Assembly: GCA_015485455.1 (NCBI GenBank)
Contig: WFTN01000022.1
Span: 1-10,586 of the forward strand
Direction: 5' to 3'
DNA from: Planctomycetota bacterium
GTDB lineage: Bacteria; Planctomycetota; GCA-002687715; DRQF01
DNA length: 10,586 nucleotides
Both the position numbers and the translations under genes were made by a program. Numbering within the stretch: the first letter of the stretch is position 1; each line of letters begins with the position of its first letter. Of this stretch, positions 1-7,227 are shown one piece after another. The notes below the pieces were generated by a model. That model saw only the letters and a list, made by a program, of their open reading frames with translations, was not told the DNA's origin and searched no databases.

Positions 1-50
1 ATAAGAGACAGACATTGTGGACTCCATTGGGTCGGTTGAAGCTGTGAATC

Positions 51-79
51 TCCGAGTCAGCTATGTGGGCTGACTCGGA
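51..79 (-). terminator. hairpin past the stop of the membrane-anchored gene, possible terminator
   Basis: An 11-bp perfect inverted repeat (TCCGAGTCAGC at 51-61, GCTGACTCGGA at 69-79) encloses a 7-nt loop. It lies 31 bp beyond the stop codon of the minus-strand gene that ends at 110. Neither side is followed by a real T-tract, so it is not a textbook intrinsic terminator. It could be a transcript-end stabilising hairpin, a Rho-assisted stop or a bidirectional element. The stem is seen directly; the function is inferred from position. Confidence 0.5.
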
Positions 80-109
80 TTGGTGATGTAAGGGCAAGAA
101 GTGGCTGGG

Positions 110-1408
110 CTACTTCTTCTTTTTCTTTTTGTCTTTGTCCGTTTCGCCAATCAATTCGTCCCAAGACTCGGGGTCTTTGGCTTCGACTTTCTTGGTCCAG
201 GAACTCTTGTTGACTTTCCACCAACCGAACCAGCGGCGGACCGCCTTGAGGCGTTCTTCTGCGGTCGAACGGGTCATACCCCCGGCACCGAATCCCTGAC
301 GGGTTTGGGCTGGCTGGAAGTTGAAATTAAGGCCTGTGATTTCCCTCAAAGTTTGGATGATCTGAAATGCCTTGGCGATTTCAGCGTTGTCTTCTTCAAA
401 ATCCAATTGAGAAAGCGACCGCAATAGGGCCGGGATAGCAGCCTTTCCACGGTCGATCATGGCGAACTTCGCATCATTGGCAGCGCGGAAGTTGTCCGTT
501 TGTGTGAGCGTTGCTACCTGAGATTCCATTTTGCTCTTGGTGGCGTCACTCATGCCTTTTGGCCAGTCAACCAAACTTGGTTTTTCTTCTGGTGGACCAG
601 CCGGGCGTCTGACCCTTTTCTTCTTGGGCTTCTTATAGATGTCGTCGATGGGATTCTTATTGCGCATCCGCATTTTAACACCGGTGGCAGTGACTTTGCC
701 CTGCAACTGATGCTGAATGGTGACGATGCCCCAAGCGTCTAAGTTTGCCACGTCCCGGACTGTGTGGTATCCGGGCAGAAGGGAGCTCTTGACGCGGATC
801 ATCAACTTTGGGCGTCCCTTGGCATCCTCGATGAGCATGTCGACATTGCCGTAGTCGATTCCGATGTTGATGTTCTCAGGAATGAACTTGCCATCAAGAA
901 GGTCTTCTTGAGCGAACTCACGAACCAAGGAGGCTAAGTCTTCGTCCATGACTTTATCAATGTACTTATTGCGCAGCTTCTTCTTAGCCTCGTCGTCTAA
1001 GTCTTCATAGCGCTCGCCCTCTTGGCGGTTGTTGAGATGATCGACCTTGGCGAAGAGAACATCCCAGGCCATGAGATCGTTGATGGCTGCTTCGTCTTCA
1101 TTCGCTAAGGCCAAGAGGAATTTTTCTGCCAATTGGATGGGGACAAGGCTCTTTTTCTTGGGAGTAGGACGATTGTCACCGCCAACAACTTCTATTGGTC
1201 CGGCAACTGTTCTTTCTTTCTTCTTAACCGGTTCTTTGTCCGACAGTGAATACAAACCAAAGATGACAAGGAAGCCGATGATACAACCACCCAAGATCTG
1301 CATAGCCATCTTGTTGTCGTTTTTGTTGATTTGCTCTCGGGCTGATACCTGAGCCTCTTTTTTGCTTTTGCGACGATTATTCCGTCGTCCTGGTCTCCGT
1401 GAAGCCAT
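110..1408 (-). CDS. single-pass membrane-anchored protein with HEAT-like C-terminal segment, function unknown
   Basis: Function unknown; 432 residues from the chosen start. Residues 1-33 are very rich in Arg and Lys. One hydrophobic segment follows at about 34-56 (key run GGCIIGFLVIFGLY). By the positive-inside rule the N-terminus is cytoplasmic and the bulk of the protein is outside. Residues 75-87 are Lys/Pro-rich. A mixed alpha/beta region at about 90-245 includes AEKFLLALANEDEAA, which vaguely recalls NTF2-like or DUF4878-like folds (weak). A basic Pro-rich linker (about 255-275) leads to a HEAT-like helical pair at about 317-356 (GKAAIPALLRSL, LREITGL), then the Trp-rich motif RRWFGWW (391-397). 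HEAT followed by such a motif is a combination I associate with planctomycete and similar proteins. The C-terminus is lysine-only for six residues. I chose the ATG at 1408 because AGGAGA lies 10 nt upstream. An in-frame ATG at 1546 would add 46 residues with no good ribosome site and would displace the membrane segment. The gene is divergent from the Arg-rich protein gene. Confidence 0.85.
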   Translation of the reverse strand: MASRRPGRRNNRRKSKKEAQVSAREQINKNDNKMAMQILGGCIIGFLVIFGLYSLSDKEPVKKKERTVAGPIEVVGGDNRPTPKKKSLVPIQLAEKFLLALANEDEAAINDLMAWDVLFAKVDHLNNRQEGERYEDLDDEAKKKLRNKYIDKVMDEDLASLVREFAQEDLLDGKFIPENINIGIDYGNVDMLIEDAKGRPKLMIRVKSSLLPGYHTVRDVANLDAWGIVTIQHQLQGKVTATGVKMRMRNKNPIDDIYKKPKKKRVRRPAGPPEEKPSLVDWPKGMSDATKSKMESQVATLTQTDNFRAANDAKFAMIDRGKAAIPALLRSLSQLDFEEDNAEIAKAFQIIQTLREITGLNFNFQPAQTRQGFGAGGMTRSTAEERLKAVRRWFGWWKVNKSSWTKKVEAKDPESWDELIGETDKDKKKKKK

Positions 1409-1450
1409 GAAGGGCTTATCTCCTAGTCTTTTTCGATCTCTAAATGTCCT

Positions 1451-1485
1451 GACTCTCTTATTGAGAGTCCTCTGGCAAGAGCCAG
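1451..1485 (-). other. tandem small hairpins in the 5' leader of the membrane-anchored gene
   Basis: Two stem-loops sit two bases apart. One is GACTCTC (1451-1457) with GAGAGTC (1463-1469) and a 5-nt loop. The other is CTGGC (1472-1476) with GCCAG (1481-1485) and an AAGA loop. On the minus strand they would lie about 43-77 nt upstream of the ATG at 1408, inside the leader if transcription starts further up. No T-tract follows either one. They could shape translation or mRNA stability, or they could be chance; I do not recognise a known riboswitch. Confidence 0.3.
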
Positions 1486-1642
1486 TTATGGGTGGGTGTT
1501 TTCCAGGGACGAGTAATCTAACAGTTTCCATCGTATCTGTGGGCATTTGGTGAATTTCGTTTTCTGTCGGGAAAAGCCGGCTTCATGTCTCCAAAAGTGG
1601 ACATCTGAGCGCCCTAATTCCCAGGGGAAAGACACCTTGTTT

Positions 1643-1684
1643 GACTTAAGAACTGGAGCGCGGCCTTTAATCATAACTTAAGTC
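1643..1684. promoter_or_regulatory. inverted repeat, candidate activator-binding site
   Basis: GACTTAAG (1643-1650) and its exact reverse complement CTTAAGTC (1677-1684) are separated by 26 bp. Because CTTAAG is itself palindromic, the pair also reads as ACTTAAG direct repeats 32 bp apart, close to three helical turns. The pair lies about 80-125 bp upstream of the start site predicted from the sigma54-like element at 1740-1755, the usual place for an enhancer-binding-protein site. The repeat is seen directly; the regulatory role is inference. Confidence 0.35.
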
Positions 1685-1739
1685 TATTATGAGAAAGCAT
1701 TTATATCAATCATCTTGGCCGGGGCGGGTGGCTCGGGGT

Positions 1740-1755
1740 TGGCACGAAATTTGAT
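1740..1755 (+). promoter_or_regulatory. sigma54-like -24/-12 promoter element
   Basis: TGGCACG (1740-1746), four bases, then TTGAT (1751-1755) matches the RpoN consensus TGGCACG-N4-TTGCW except for A in place of the C in the -12 GC. The GG of the -24 box and the G of the -12 box have the correct 10-bp spacing. Transcription would begin near 1766, giving a leader of about 40 nt with the ribosome site AGAGGAGA at the right place for the ATG at 1807. No good sigma70 -35/-10 pair competes here. The -12 mismatch is at an important base, so confidence is moderate. Confidence 0.45.
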
Positions 1756-1806
1756 ACTGTAAGGCGAGAGCCCCCTGTAAGGCTCATTAGCAGAGGAGAC
1801 TGTCTC

Positions 1807-4098
1807 ATGGCACGTTTATCACAAAAATTTCTGTTTGCTTTGACCCTCAGTTTGATCTTGTTTCCCTTGGCTATTTCAGCCTCCGCCCAGCGCCGGAGCA
1901 ATAGGGGAAACAATCAAGCCCGGACTCCAAGCAGACGTGCATCCGTAGCCCGTCCTCCAACCGGCAGGTCCTCAGGAACTCGGGCAACAACACCGAGACC
2001 ACGGCGCGCGGCTCCCACGCGCCGTCCTCAAGAGCGCCCTAAGCCTCGGCCACAAGAACGTCGTCGGACAGTAAAACCGACCAGACGAGCACCGCAGCAG
2101 AGAGCCAAGACCCCGACCCGTCGAGCACCTCAGCAGAGGACCAAGACGCCCACGCGCCGGACACCTCAAACTCGCAGCCATACTCGCCGTCGTCCTGTGA
2201 CGACACCAAGGCAACCGACAAAGCGTCGAACAAGCACCCGCGTTCCGAGCGTAAAACGCTACCAGGGCAGTTCGAGTACGCCCCGTCGCGATCGTCCCAC
2301 ACCTCGGTCCAACAACAATGAGCGTGATACTCGCCGTCGGTTAGAGCAAAGCCGGGCGCAGCGGGAGGCTTCTGCCCGCCGCGCTAATCTTGAGCGCACC
2401 CGCAAAATTAACGAGCGCAACCGTCGCACCCCGACCAAGCGGACAGCGAAGTCTACACCCGCCCCACAGAGGCGGAATGGTGTTTCTGTCTCTCCGTTGC
2501 GCCGGAGCAGCGGCTTTGGCACCAATCGAGGCAGCCGCAACCAGCCTTCACGGGGATTCGGTCGCAATGGCGAAAGAAAACAACCAAATAGTCGTTTGAA
2601 AACACCCACTGGCAAGAGAGTCGATCCCTCCCGCCGCGCGACTGCTGGGACCAACAATAATCCCCGGGCAACTCGGCGCAGCACTTCAAATCGAGTGCCA
2701 ACAAGTGACCTGAATAAGGGTAGGGCAAACCTCTCGAAAGGTAGCCGCCGGAGTAGTCGGGGACTGCCAACAAGATCGAACTTGGGACGTGGTGGCATCG
2801 TCACATCGGATCGAAATCGTCGTGGTGGTGCAAGAGCCAAGAAAACCGTTGCCAGGCGGCCAACGCCCTTGCGTCCTATGGCAGCGCCGAAGGCCCGAGC
2901 CGCGGTTGTGCAACCCCTTCCAGCAGTGCCTTCACGGCGGTTGGCTATTCCCACGACTGTCAATACAGCCCCTCGTGCCTCTCACGGGCGCTCACGCCGC
3001 CGCAGCAGAAGACATCGGGATTCAAACCTGAATTTCGGTCTATTCTTTGGTGGTGGGGGCTGGGGATTTGGTGCCGGTTATTCCAACTACAGCTACTTCA
3101 ATGGAGGGAGCGCTATCTCCTTCGGCTTCGGTGGTGGTTTGGGTTATGCCGGAAGCTACCTCCATGGGGCGGGCTACGGACCATACTGGAATTCCTACTA
3201 CTATGGCTATCGTCCTGGGCACTTAGGTATTGCAAGTCCGGCTCATGTCTACTTCGGACACCAAGTTGACTTCCGCTATCGCACACGTTTGCACTTTGGG
3301 TTTAATTACTACCACCCATTTGCAACTTACACGCCTTATCCATTCTATCGGACCAGTTACTATGAGCCTTGGTATGTCAACTACTTCGCCAGAAGAACAC
3401 CGGCTTATCGAACCTACTATTATGTTCAGGAGCCTCCACCAGAGACCTTCATTACATATGTAGAAACCGCAGATCCATTCGTGGAGGAAGTGGAGGTCTT
3501 AGATGTGGCCGTGTTTGATGGCCTGGACTATGACGCCGGCTATGTCGAAGACTCTTTTGATCCAGTCTTGCGCGATCCTATCCCCGTTGTCTTTCAAAGC
3601 TCCTTCTCCGGGGGCGTGCCTTCTGGACAGACTTTTGATGAGGCTCTGGCATGGGGCGAAGAGGCTCTTTTCAATGGCGACTACAACGGCGCAGCGGAAG
3701 CGTTTCGCCAAGCGATGAAGTTACGTTGGGACGATGCCTATCCTAAGTTCCAGTTGGCGTTGGCTCTCTTTGGGGCAGAACGCTACGACTTGGCTTACTT
3801 GTCTCTCGAACTTGGTCTCGACCAGAATCCGGCTTGGATCTATCGTCGTTTTGATGTCCGAGATGCTTTTGCTTCATCAGAAGAATTTGGCAGTCGCATC
3901 AGTGCTTTAGAGCGCTACCTCATTCGTAATTCTCGGGATGATGATGCTCGCTTCGTTCTTGGCTATTGCTACTTCTTTTCTGGCAACCTTTTTGGCGCCA
4001 GAAGCGTGACACGAGTCTTGGATGATTCCCCCCGGTCATTCCCGCATTTGAAGAGCTTGGCTTCCGAGGCTGAAAAACGCCTCCTAGAGAGTCGATAG
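1807..4098 (+). CDS. exported Arg-rich protein with Gly/Tyr-rich core and C-terminal TPR-like domain
   Basis: A 763-residue protein of unknown function with four compositional blocks. (1) Residues 1-27 are a signal peptide: MARLSQK, a hydrophobic core, and an ASA-Q cleavage site. (2) Residues 28-407 contain 95 arginines in 380 residues by my count, mixed with Thr, Pro, Ser, Asn and Gly, and include a 12-residue tandem repeat (KTPTRRAPQQRT type). This block should be disordered and strongly basic. (3) Residues 408-540 are Gly, then Tyr/Phe rich (GLFFGGGGWGFGAGYSNY), like low-complexity surface or structural proteins. (4) An acidic stretch at about 542-593 precedes a helical TPR-like region at about 610-760 (EEALFNGDYNGAAEAFRQAM, then LALALFGAERYDLAYLSLELGL, then FVLGYCYFFSGNLFGAR). 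The ATG at 1807 is supported by AGAGGAGA 7 nt upstream and by the signal peptide directly after it. The gene appears monocistronic, between a sigma54-like promoter and an intrinsic terminator. The basic part may bind envelope polyanions or nucleic acid outside the cytoplasm; that is inference. Confidence 0.93.
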   Translation: MARLSQKFLFALTLSLILFPLAISASAQRRSNRGNNQARTPSRRASVARPPTGRSSGTRATTPRPRRAAPTRRPQERPKPRPQERRRTVKPTRRAPQQRAKTPTRRAPQQRTKTPTRRTPQTRSHTRRRPVTTPRQPTKRRTSTRVPSVKRYQGSSSTPRRDRPTPRSNNNERDTRRRLEQSRAQREASARRANLERTRKINERNRRTPTKRTAKSTPAPQRRNGVSVSPLRRSSGFGTNRGSRNQPSRGFGRNGERKQPNSRLKTPTGKRVDPSRRATAGTNNNPRATRRSTSNRVPTSDLNKGRANLSKGSRRSSRGLPTRSNLGRGGIVTSDRNRRGGARAKKTVARRPTPLRPMAAPKARAAVVQPLPAVPSRRLAIPTTVNTAPRASHGRSRRRSRRHRDSNLNFGLFFGGGGWGFGAGYSNYSYFNGGSAISFGFGGGLGYAGSYLHGAGYGPYWNSYYYGYRPGHLGIASPAHVYFGHQVDFRYRTRLHFGFNYYHPFATYTPYPFYRTSYYEPWYVNYFARRTPAYRTYYYVQEPPPETFITYVETADPFVEEVEVLDVAVFDGLDYDAGYVEDSFDPVLRDPIPVVFQSSFSGGVPSGQTFDEALAWGEEALFNGDYNGAAEAFRQAMKLRWDDAYPKFQLALALFGAERYDLAYLSLELGLDQNPAWIYRRFDVRDAFASSEEFGSRISALERYLIRNSRDDDARFVLGYCYFFSGNLFGARSVTRVLDDSPRSFPHLKSLASEAEKRLLESR
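2074..2178 (+). repeat. in-frame tandem 12-codon repeat in the Arg-rich block
   Basis: Three consecutive units encode KPTRRAPQQRA (2074-2106), KTPTRRAPQQRT (2107-2142) and KTPTRRTPQTRS (2143-2178), residues about 90-124 of the exported protein. The first unit is one codon short and the third has diverged. The synonymous codons differ between units (for example aga-cga, cgt-cga and cgc-cgg for the RR pair), so the duplication is either old or held by selection on the peptide. Confidence 0.75.
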
Positions 4099-4142
4099 CC
4101 CGTCTTCTACCCTATGGCGCCAATGAATTGGCCCGTCTTGAT

Positions 4143-4180
4143 AAGGCCCCATTCAGCTTCTTGTTGGATGGGGCCTTCTT
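4143..4180 (+). terminator. rho-independent terminator after the Arg-rich protein gene
   Basis: The perfect arms AAGGCCCCAT (4143-4152) and ATGGGGCCTT (4168-4177) extend inward with further pairs (one T-G wobble, one G-T) to a 5-nt TTCTT loop at 4158-4162. The stem is followed by CTTCTT, a partial T-tract. It begins 44 bp beyond the stop at 4096-4098. Position and GC-rich stem fit an intrinsic terminator, though the T-tract is interrupted by C. It also argues that the next gene starts downstream of 4180. Confidence 0.7.
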
Positions 4181-4235
4181 CTTGGCTGCTCTGAAAGGAA
4201 TCCATCTCATCTGCCTTTTCAGTCGTACAAGGCAT

Positions 4236-5252
4236 GTGGTCGATAAATATGTCGATGGACTTTGGGAATTTGCGGGCTCTTTGGAGAATCCTTTGCCAAC
4301 CTTGGCTGAGAAACTGATGGAACGCTTTCGACTTTGGCGGGCAGAAACATTGCTCACCCAGGGCCGTTACGTGTCGGCCTCTCGTTTCTTGGCGAAAATC
4401 TCAACGGGGCATTGCCGATCATTGCGTCTAAAAGGTCGTCTCCTGGGGCGAGCTGGGCTTCCTGTGGCGGCAGTGGCGTGTTTTCGTCAAGCGATTCGTG
4501 CCCCCGGGGCCACCATGGAAGATGTTCTCGAACTTTCTTTCGGATTGGTGAAAGTGAGAGATTTCGAAGCGGCGGAGGGAGTTTTGACATCCTATTTGAG
4601 GAAGTCCCCAGACGATCTTCGGGCCCAGCGACTCCTGGCCCACATTTTTCGGGCCCAAGGACGATTCGCCACAGCCTTGCGGACACTCCAGGCCATGCGT
4701 CCCGGCAAAGTGGCTGCCAAGTATGCCAATCTCATGCCTCCGGTGCCTAGATTGGGATGGTGCCCCCAGAAAGCCTGGCAACAAGCGTTGCTTCAAGCAG
4801 GGAAAGACGTCCATCGCTGGTCCAATCCTGCGGCCATGGCGAGCGATCAGCAAGGGCGAGATCGGCTTCTTTGCTTCTTTGATGAGCTCGCTGGCAAGAA
4901 GGGCGGGCGAAAAGCCCTGGCCTATGGCGTGGCCCAAGCTCTGACTTCTGGCGAATCATGGCTCCTTCCTTGGGTTAGGAAGAGCGCTGTCTACCTCAAA
5001 CTGGACATGCCCAAGTCTCTTCCTTCCTTTTTGGCTCGTTACGGAAGCCGAGAAGACAAACATATCCTTTTGGCAGCTTTGACCGTGGGACGCTTCGAAA
5101 GAGAGCAAGCAGCGATCGCTCTGATCTCTTTGGGCTATCCCGAATACGTTGAAGTGTTGGAAGAGATGAGACTCTGCAAATCCGCTACTGGCGCTTCGGG
5201 CTCCACTGCGATAGATTTGGAGGGTCATGCCATCATTCAATCTTCAAAGTGA
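4236..5252 (+). CDS. TPR-like repeat protein of unknown function, overlaps uvrB
   Basis: A predicted soluble helical protein, 338 residues from the GTG at 4236. Residues about 30-160 read as degenerate TPR-like helix pairs: [19 protein letters not shown], then [20 protein letters not shown], then [18 protein letters not shown], then [19 protein letters not shown]. The rest (about 160-338) is helical without a clear family, and a short stretch near the end ([17 protein letters not shown], written [13 protein letters not shown]) resembles a HEAT helix pair. I see no catalytic motif or signal peptide. The start is uncertain. The frame is open back to a TTG at 4128 (374 residues), but that has no ribosome site and would place the terminator hairpin at 4143-4180 inside the gene. 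The GTG at 4236 has only AAGG three bases upstream, and the first in-frame ATG (4317) is another option. The 3' end overlaps uvrB by 26 bp, suggesting translational coupling. A role as a scaffold or partner protein is inference. Confidence 0.83.
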   Translation: MVDKYVDGLWEFAGSLENPLPTLAEKLMERFRLWRAETLLTQGRYVSASRFLAKISTGHCRSLRLKGRLLGRAGLPVAAVACFRQAIRAPGATMEDVLELSFGLVKVRDFEAAEGVLTSYLRKSPDDLRAQRLLAHIFRAQGRFATALRTLQAMRPGKVAAKYANLMPPVPRLGWCPQKAWQQALLQAGKDVHRWSNPAAMASDQQGRDRLLCFFDELAGKKGGRKALAYGVAQALTSGESWLLPWVRKSAVYLKLDMPKSLPSFLARYGSREDKHILLAALTVGRFEREQAAIALISLGYPEYVEVLEEMRLCKSATGASGSTAIDLEGHAIIQSSK

Positions 5253-7227
5253 ATACGAACCCACCGGCGATCAACCCCAAGCAATTGAGGACTTGTGCCA
5301 GGAACTCTCCGCAGGCAAGCAACACCTCACATTCTTGGGTGTCACAGGGTCTGGGAAGACGTTCTCTATTGCCCAAGTCATCCAAAGGATGGGGCGGTCA
5401 TCACTCATCTTGGCTCCCAACAAAACCCTGGCTGGGCAGCTCTTTTTGGAATTCAAAGAGCTCTTTCCCGATAACGCCGTCGGTTATTTCGTTTCCTACT
5501 ACGACTACTATCAGCCCGAGGCCTACGTGGTGGCCAGCGACACTTATATTGCCAAGGATTCGGCGATTAACGACCAAATCGACCGTTTGCGCCACTCTGC
5601 CACTCATGATCTTTTGACCCGAGACGATGTCATCATTGTCGCCAGTGTCTCTTGCATATACGGCATCGGCTCACCAGATGCCTATTCGGAGATGAGTGTG
5701 TCCATAGGGACGGAGGAGGATTTAGATCGGGATGAGCTTCTGCGCCGTCTCATCACTATGCAGTATGTTCGCAATGACTTCGCTCCACGCCGGGGTACTT
5801 TTCGTGCCCGCGGCGATGTGGTTGAAATCTTTCCAGCCTATGCGGAAGATCGAGTGATTCGGGTTGAACTATTTGGCGATGAGGTCGAACGGATGTCGGA
5901 AGTGGACGTGCTCACGGGAGAAATCTATGGCGAGCCCACAAAGGTCGTCATTCACCCGGCGAGTCACTATGTTAAACCCAAGGACTCGATGAAACGGGCC
6001 ATTGATGCCATTGACGAAGAGAAAGAAGAGCGGGTGGCGTTCTTTCAGAAGAAGGGCTATTTGGTGGAAGCTCAGCGAATCGAGCAACGGACCAATCTTG
6101 ATTTAGAATTACTCACAGAGCTGGGCCATTGCAGTGGCATCGAAAACTACTCCCGCCACTTGGATGGTCGCCAAGAAGGGGAACCACCGGCTACTCTTCT
6201 TGACTACTTTCCTGAGGATTTCTTGTTGTTCATGGATGAAAGCCATGTGACCTTGCCCCAAGTAGGAGGCATGTACAAAGGGGATCGCTCCCGCAAGCAA
6301 AGTTTGGTGGATCATGGATTCCGGTTGCCCTCGGCCTTAGATAATCGTCCTCTCCAAATTGATGAGTTCCGCAAGCGAATTGGGCGGGTGATCTACGTCT
6401 CGGCCACGCCTGGTGACGTAGAGTTGAGCGATTCCGGTGGTGTTACCACAGAGCAGATCATCCGACCAACCGGACTCTTAGACCCTCAAGTGACCATCGA
6501 GAAGGCCACGGGGCAGATTGACCATTTGCTCGGGGAGATACGTGCTGAAGTCAAGAAAGGCGGGAAGGTCTTAGTGACTTCTTTGACCAAGAAGATGGCC
6601 GAGAACCTCACCGAGTACTATCGCGACTTGGATCTTCGAATTCGCTATCTACATAGCGACATTGACACCATGGAACGCCATGCCATCATTCGAGCCTTGC
6701 GCTTGGATGAATTTGATGTCCTGGTGGGGATTAACTTGTTGCGGGAGGGATTAGATATTCCCGAAGTGACTTTGGTGGCCATTCTGGATGCTGATAAAGA
6801 AGGATTCTTGCGGTCGAAGAGATCGCTCATTCAGACAATCGGCCGGGCCGCTCGCAACGTCGATGGCCGGGTGATTCTTTACGCCGACCGAGAAACCGAC
6901 TCGATCAAACTGGCCCTAGACGAAACGAACCGCCGCCGTGCAATCCAAGAGGAGCACAATCGTGTTCACGGAATCACGCCTCAAACGATCAAAAAGAAAG
7001 TGCAAGAACTCCTCAACTCCGTGTTTGCTTCGGACTACGTCACTGTCGACTTAGAAGAAGATGGGGGTGGCCTGGAGTCGAAGGAAGAACGAGATAAGTT
7101 ACCTCAGATCATCAAAGAGATTCGTGAGCGCATGATTGGCTTAGCCAATGATCTGAAGTTCGAAGAGGCAGCGGATCTCCGCGATCAGATTCATCGACTG
7201 GAGACTCTCTACTTGGAGAAGTCTTGA
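5227..7227 (+). CDS. uvrB: UvrABC excinuclease subunit B (damage-verifying helicase)
   Basis: UvrB receives damaged DNA from UvrA, opens the strands with ATP hydrolysis, verifies the lesion and recruits UvrC for dual incision in nucleotide excision repair. At 666 residues it is close to the usual length. The N-terminus ([20 protein letters not shown]) is characteristic of UvrB. Walker A is GVTGSGKT (38-45). The aromatic beta-hairpin that clamps the strand begins at [10 protein letters not shown] (91-100). The DEAD-box variant is DESH (337-340). Motif VI is QTIGRAAR (536-543). A UVR domain (about 626-664, [11 protein letters not shown]) closes the protein and binds UvrC. All key motifs are intact. 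The ATG at 5227 has GGAGG just upstream (5219-5223) and gives the standard UvrB N-terminus; it lies inside the preceding gene. uvrC follows with no gap. Confidence 0.99.
   Translation: MPSFNLQSEYEPTGDQPQAIEDLCQELSAGKQHLTFLGVTGSGKTFSIAQVIQRMGRSSLILAPNKTLAGQLFLEFKELFPDNAVGYFVSYYDYYQPEAYVVASDTYIAKDSAINDQIDRLRHSATHDLLTRDDVIIVASVSCIYGIGSPDAYSEMSVSIGTEEDLDRDELLRRLITMQYVRNDFAPRRGTFRARGDVVEIFPAYAEDRVIRVELFGDEVERMSEVDVLTGEIYGEPTKVVIHPASHYVKPKDSMKRAIDAIDEEKEERVAFFQKKGYLVEAQRIEQRTNLDLELLTELGHCSGIENYSRHLDGRQEGEPPATLLDYFPEDFLLFMDESHVTLPQVGGMYKGDRSRKQSLVDHGFRLPSALDNRPLQIDEFRKRIGRVIYVSATPGDVELSDSGGVTTEQIIRPTGLLDPQVTIEKATGQIDHLLGEIRAEVKKGGKVLVTSLTKKMAENLTEYYRDLDLRIRYLHSDIDTMERHAIIRALRLDEFDVLVGINLLREGLDIPEVTLVAILDADKEGFLRSKRSLIQTIGRAARNVDGRVILYADRETDSIKLALDETNRRRAIQEEHNRVHGITPQTIKKKVQELLNSVFASDYVTVDLEEDGGGLESKEERDKLPQIIKEIRERMIGLANDLKFEEAADLRDQIHRLETLYLEKS

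Larger units (their letters stand above)
1409..1806. other. 398-bp divergent intergenic region
   Basis: No convincing gene lies here; short open frames on both strands lack ribosome sites and recognisable sequence. Going left to right it contains the AGGAGA ribosome site of the minus-strand gene (about 1419-1424), two small adjacent hairpins (1451-1485), a 10-bp palindrome AAGCCGGCTT (about 1574-1583), an 8-bp inverted repeat (1643-1684), a sigma54-like element (1740-1755) and the ribosome site of the plus-strand gene (1793-1799). I could not find a convincing sigma70 promoter for the minus-strand gene. Confidence 0.6.

Noticed and set aside
1270..1300. LGGC sequence in the first gene as a lipoprotein signal
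   Set aside because: A lipobox cysteine must follow the hydrophobic core, but here the hydrophobic run continues after the Cys. The segment fits an uncleaved membrane anchor better.
1409..1546. 46-residue N-terminal extension of the minus-strand membrane protein from the ATG at 1546
   Set aside because: There is no good ribosome site at 1546, the extension would run through the twin hairpins, and the ATG at 1408 has AGGAGA at a workable distance.
1641..1671. Sigma70 promoter TTGACT with TTTAAT
   Set aside because: The spacing is 19 bp and the -10 is poor. TTGACT overlaps the inverted repeat, which explains it equally well, and it is about 135 bp from the start codon with a better sigma54-like element closer.
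2259..2963. Long open frame (234 codons) on the minus strand, opposite the Arg-rich block
   Set aside because: Dense CGN arginine codons on the plus strand leave few stops in the antisense frames. The antisense product is itself low-complexity Arg/Leu, has no recognisable domain and no ribosome site, and the plus-strand gene has a signal peptide and TPR-like domain.
4354..4937. Antisense open frames of 110 and 169 codons inside the TPR-like gene
   Set aside because: Neither has a domain or a ribosome site, and the plus-strand frame has TPR-like pattern and continuity into uvrB.
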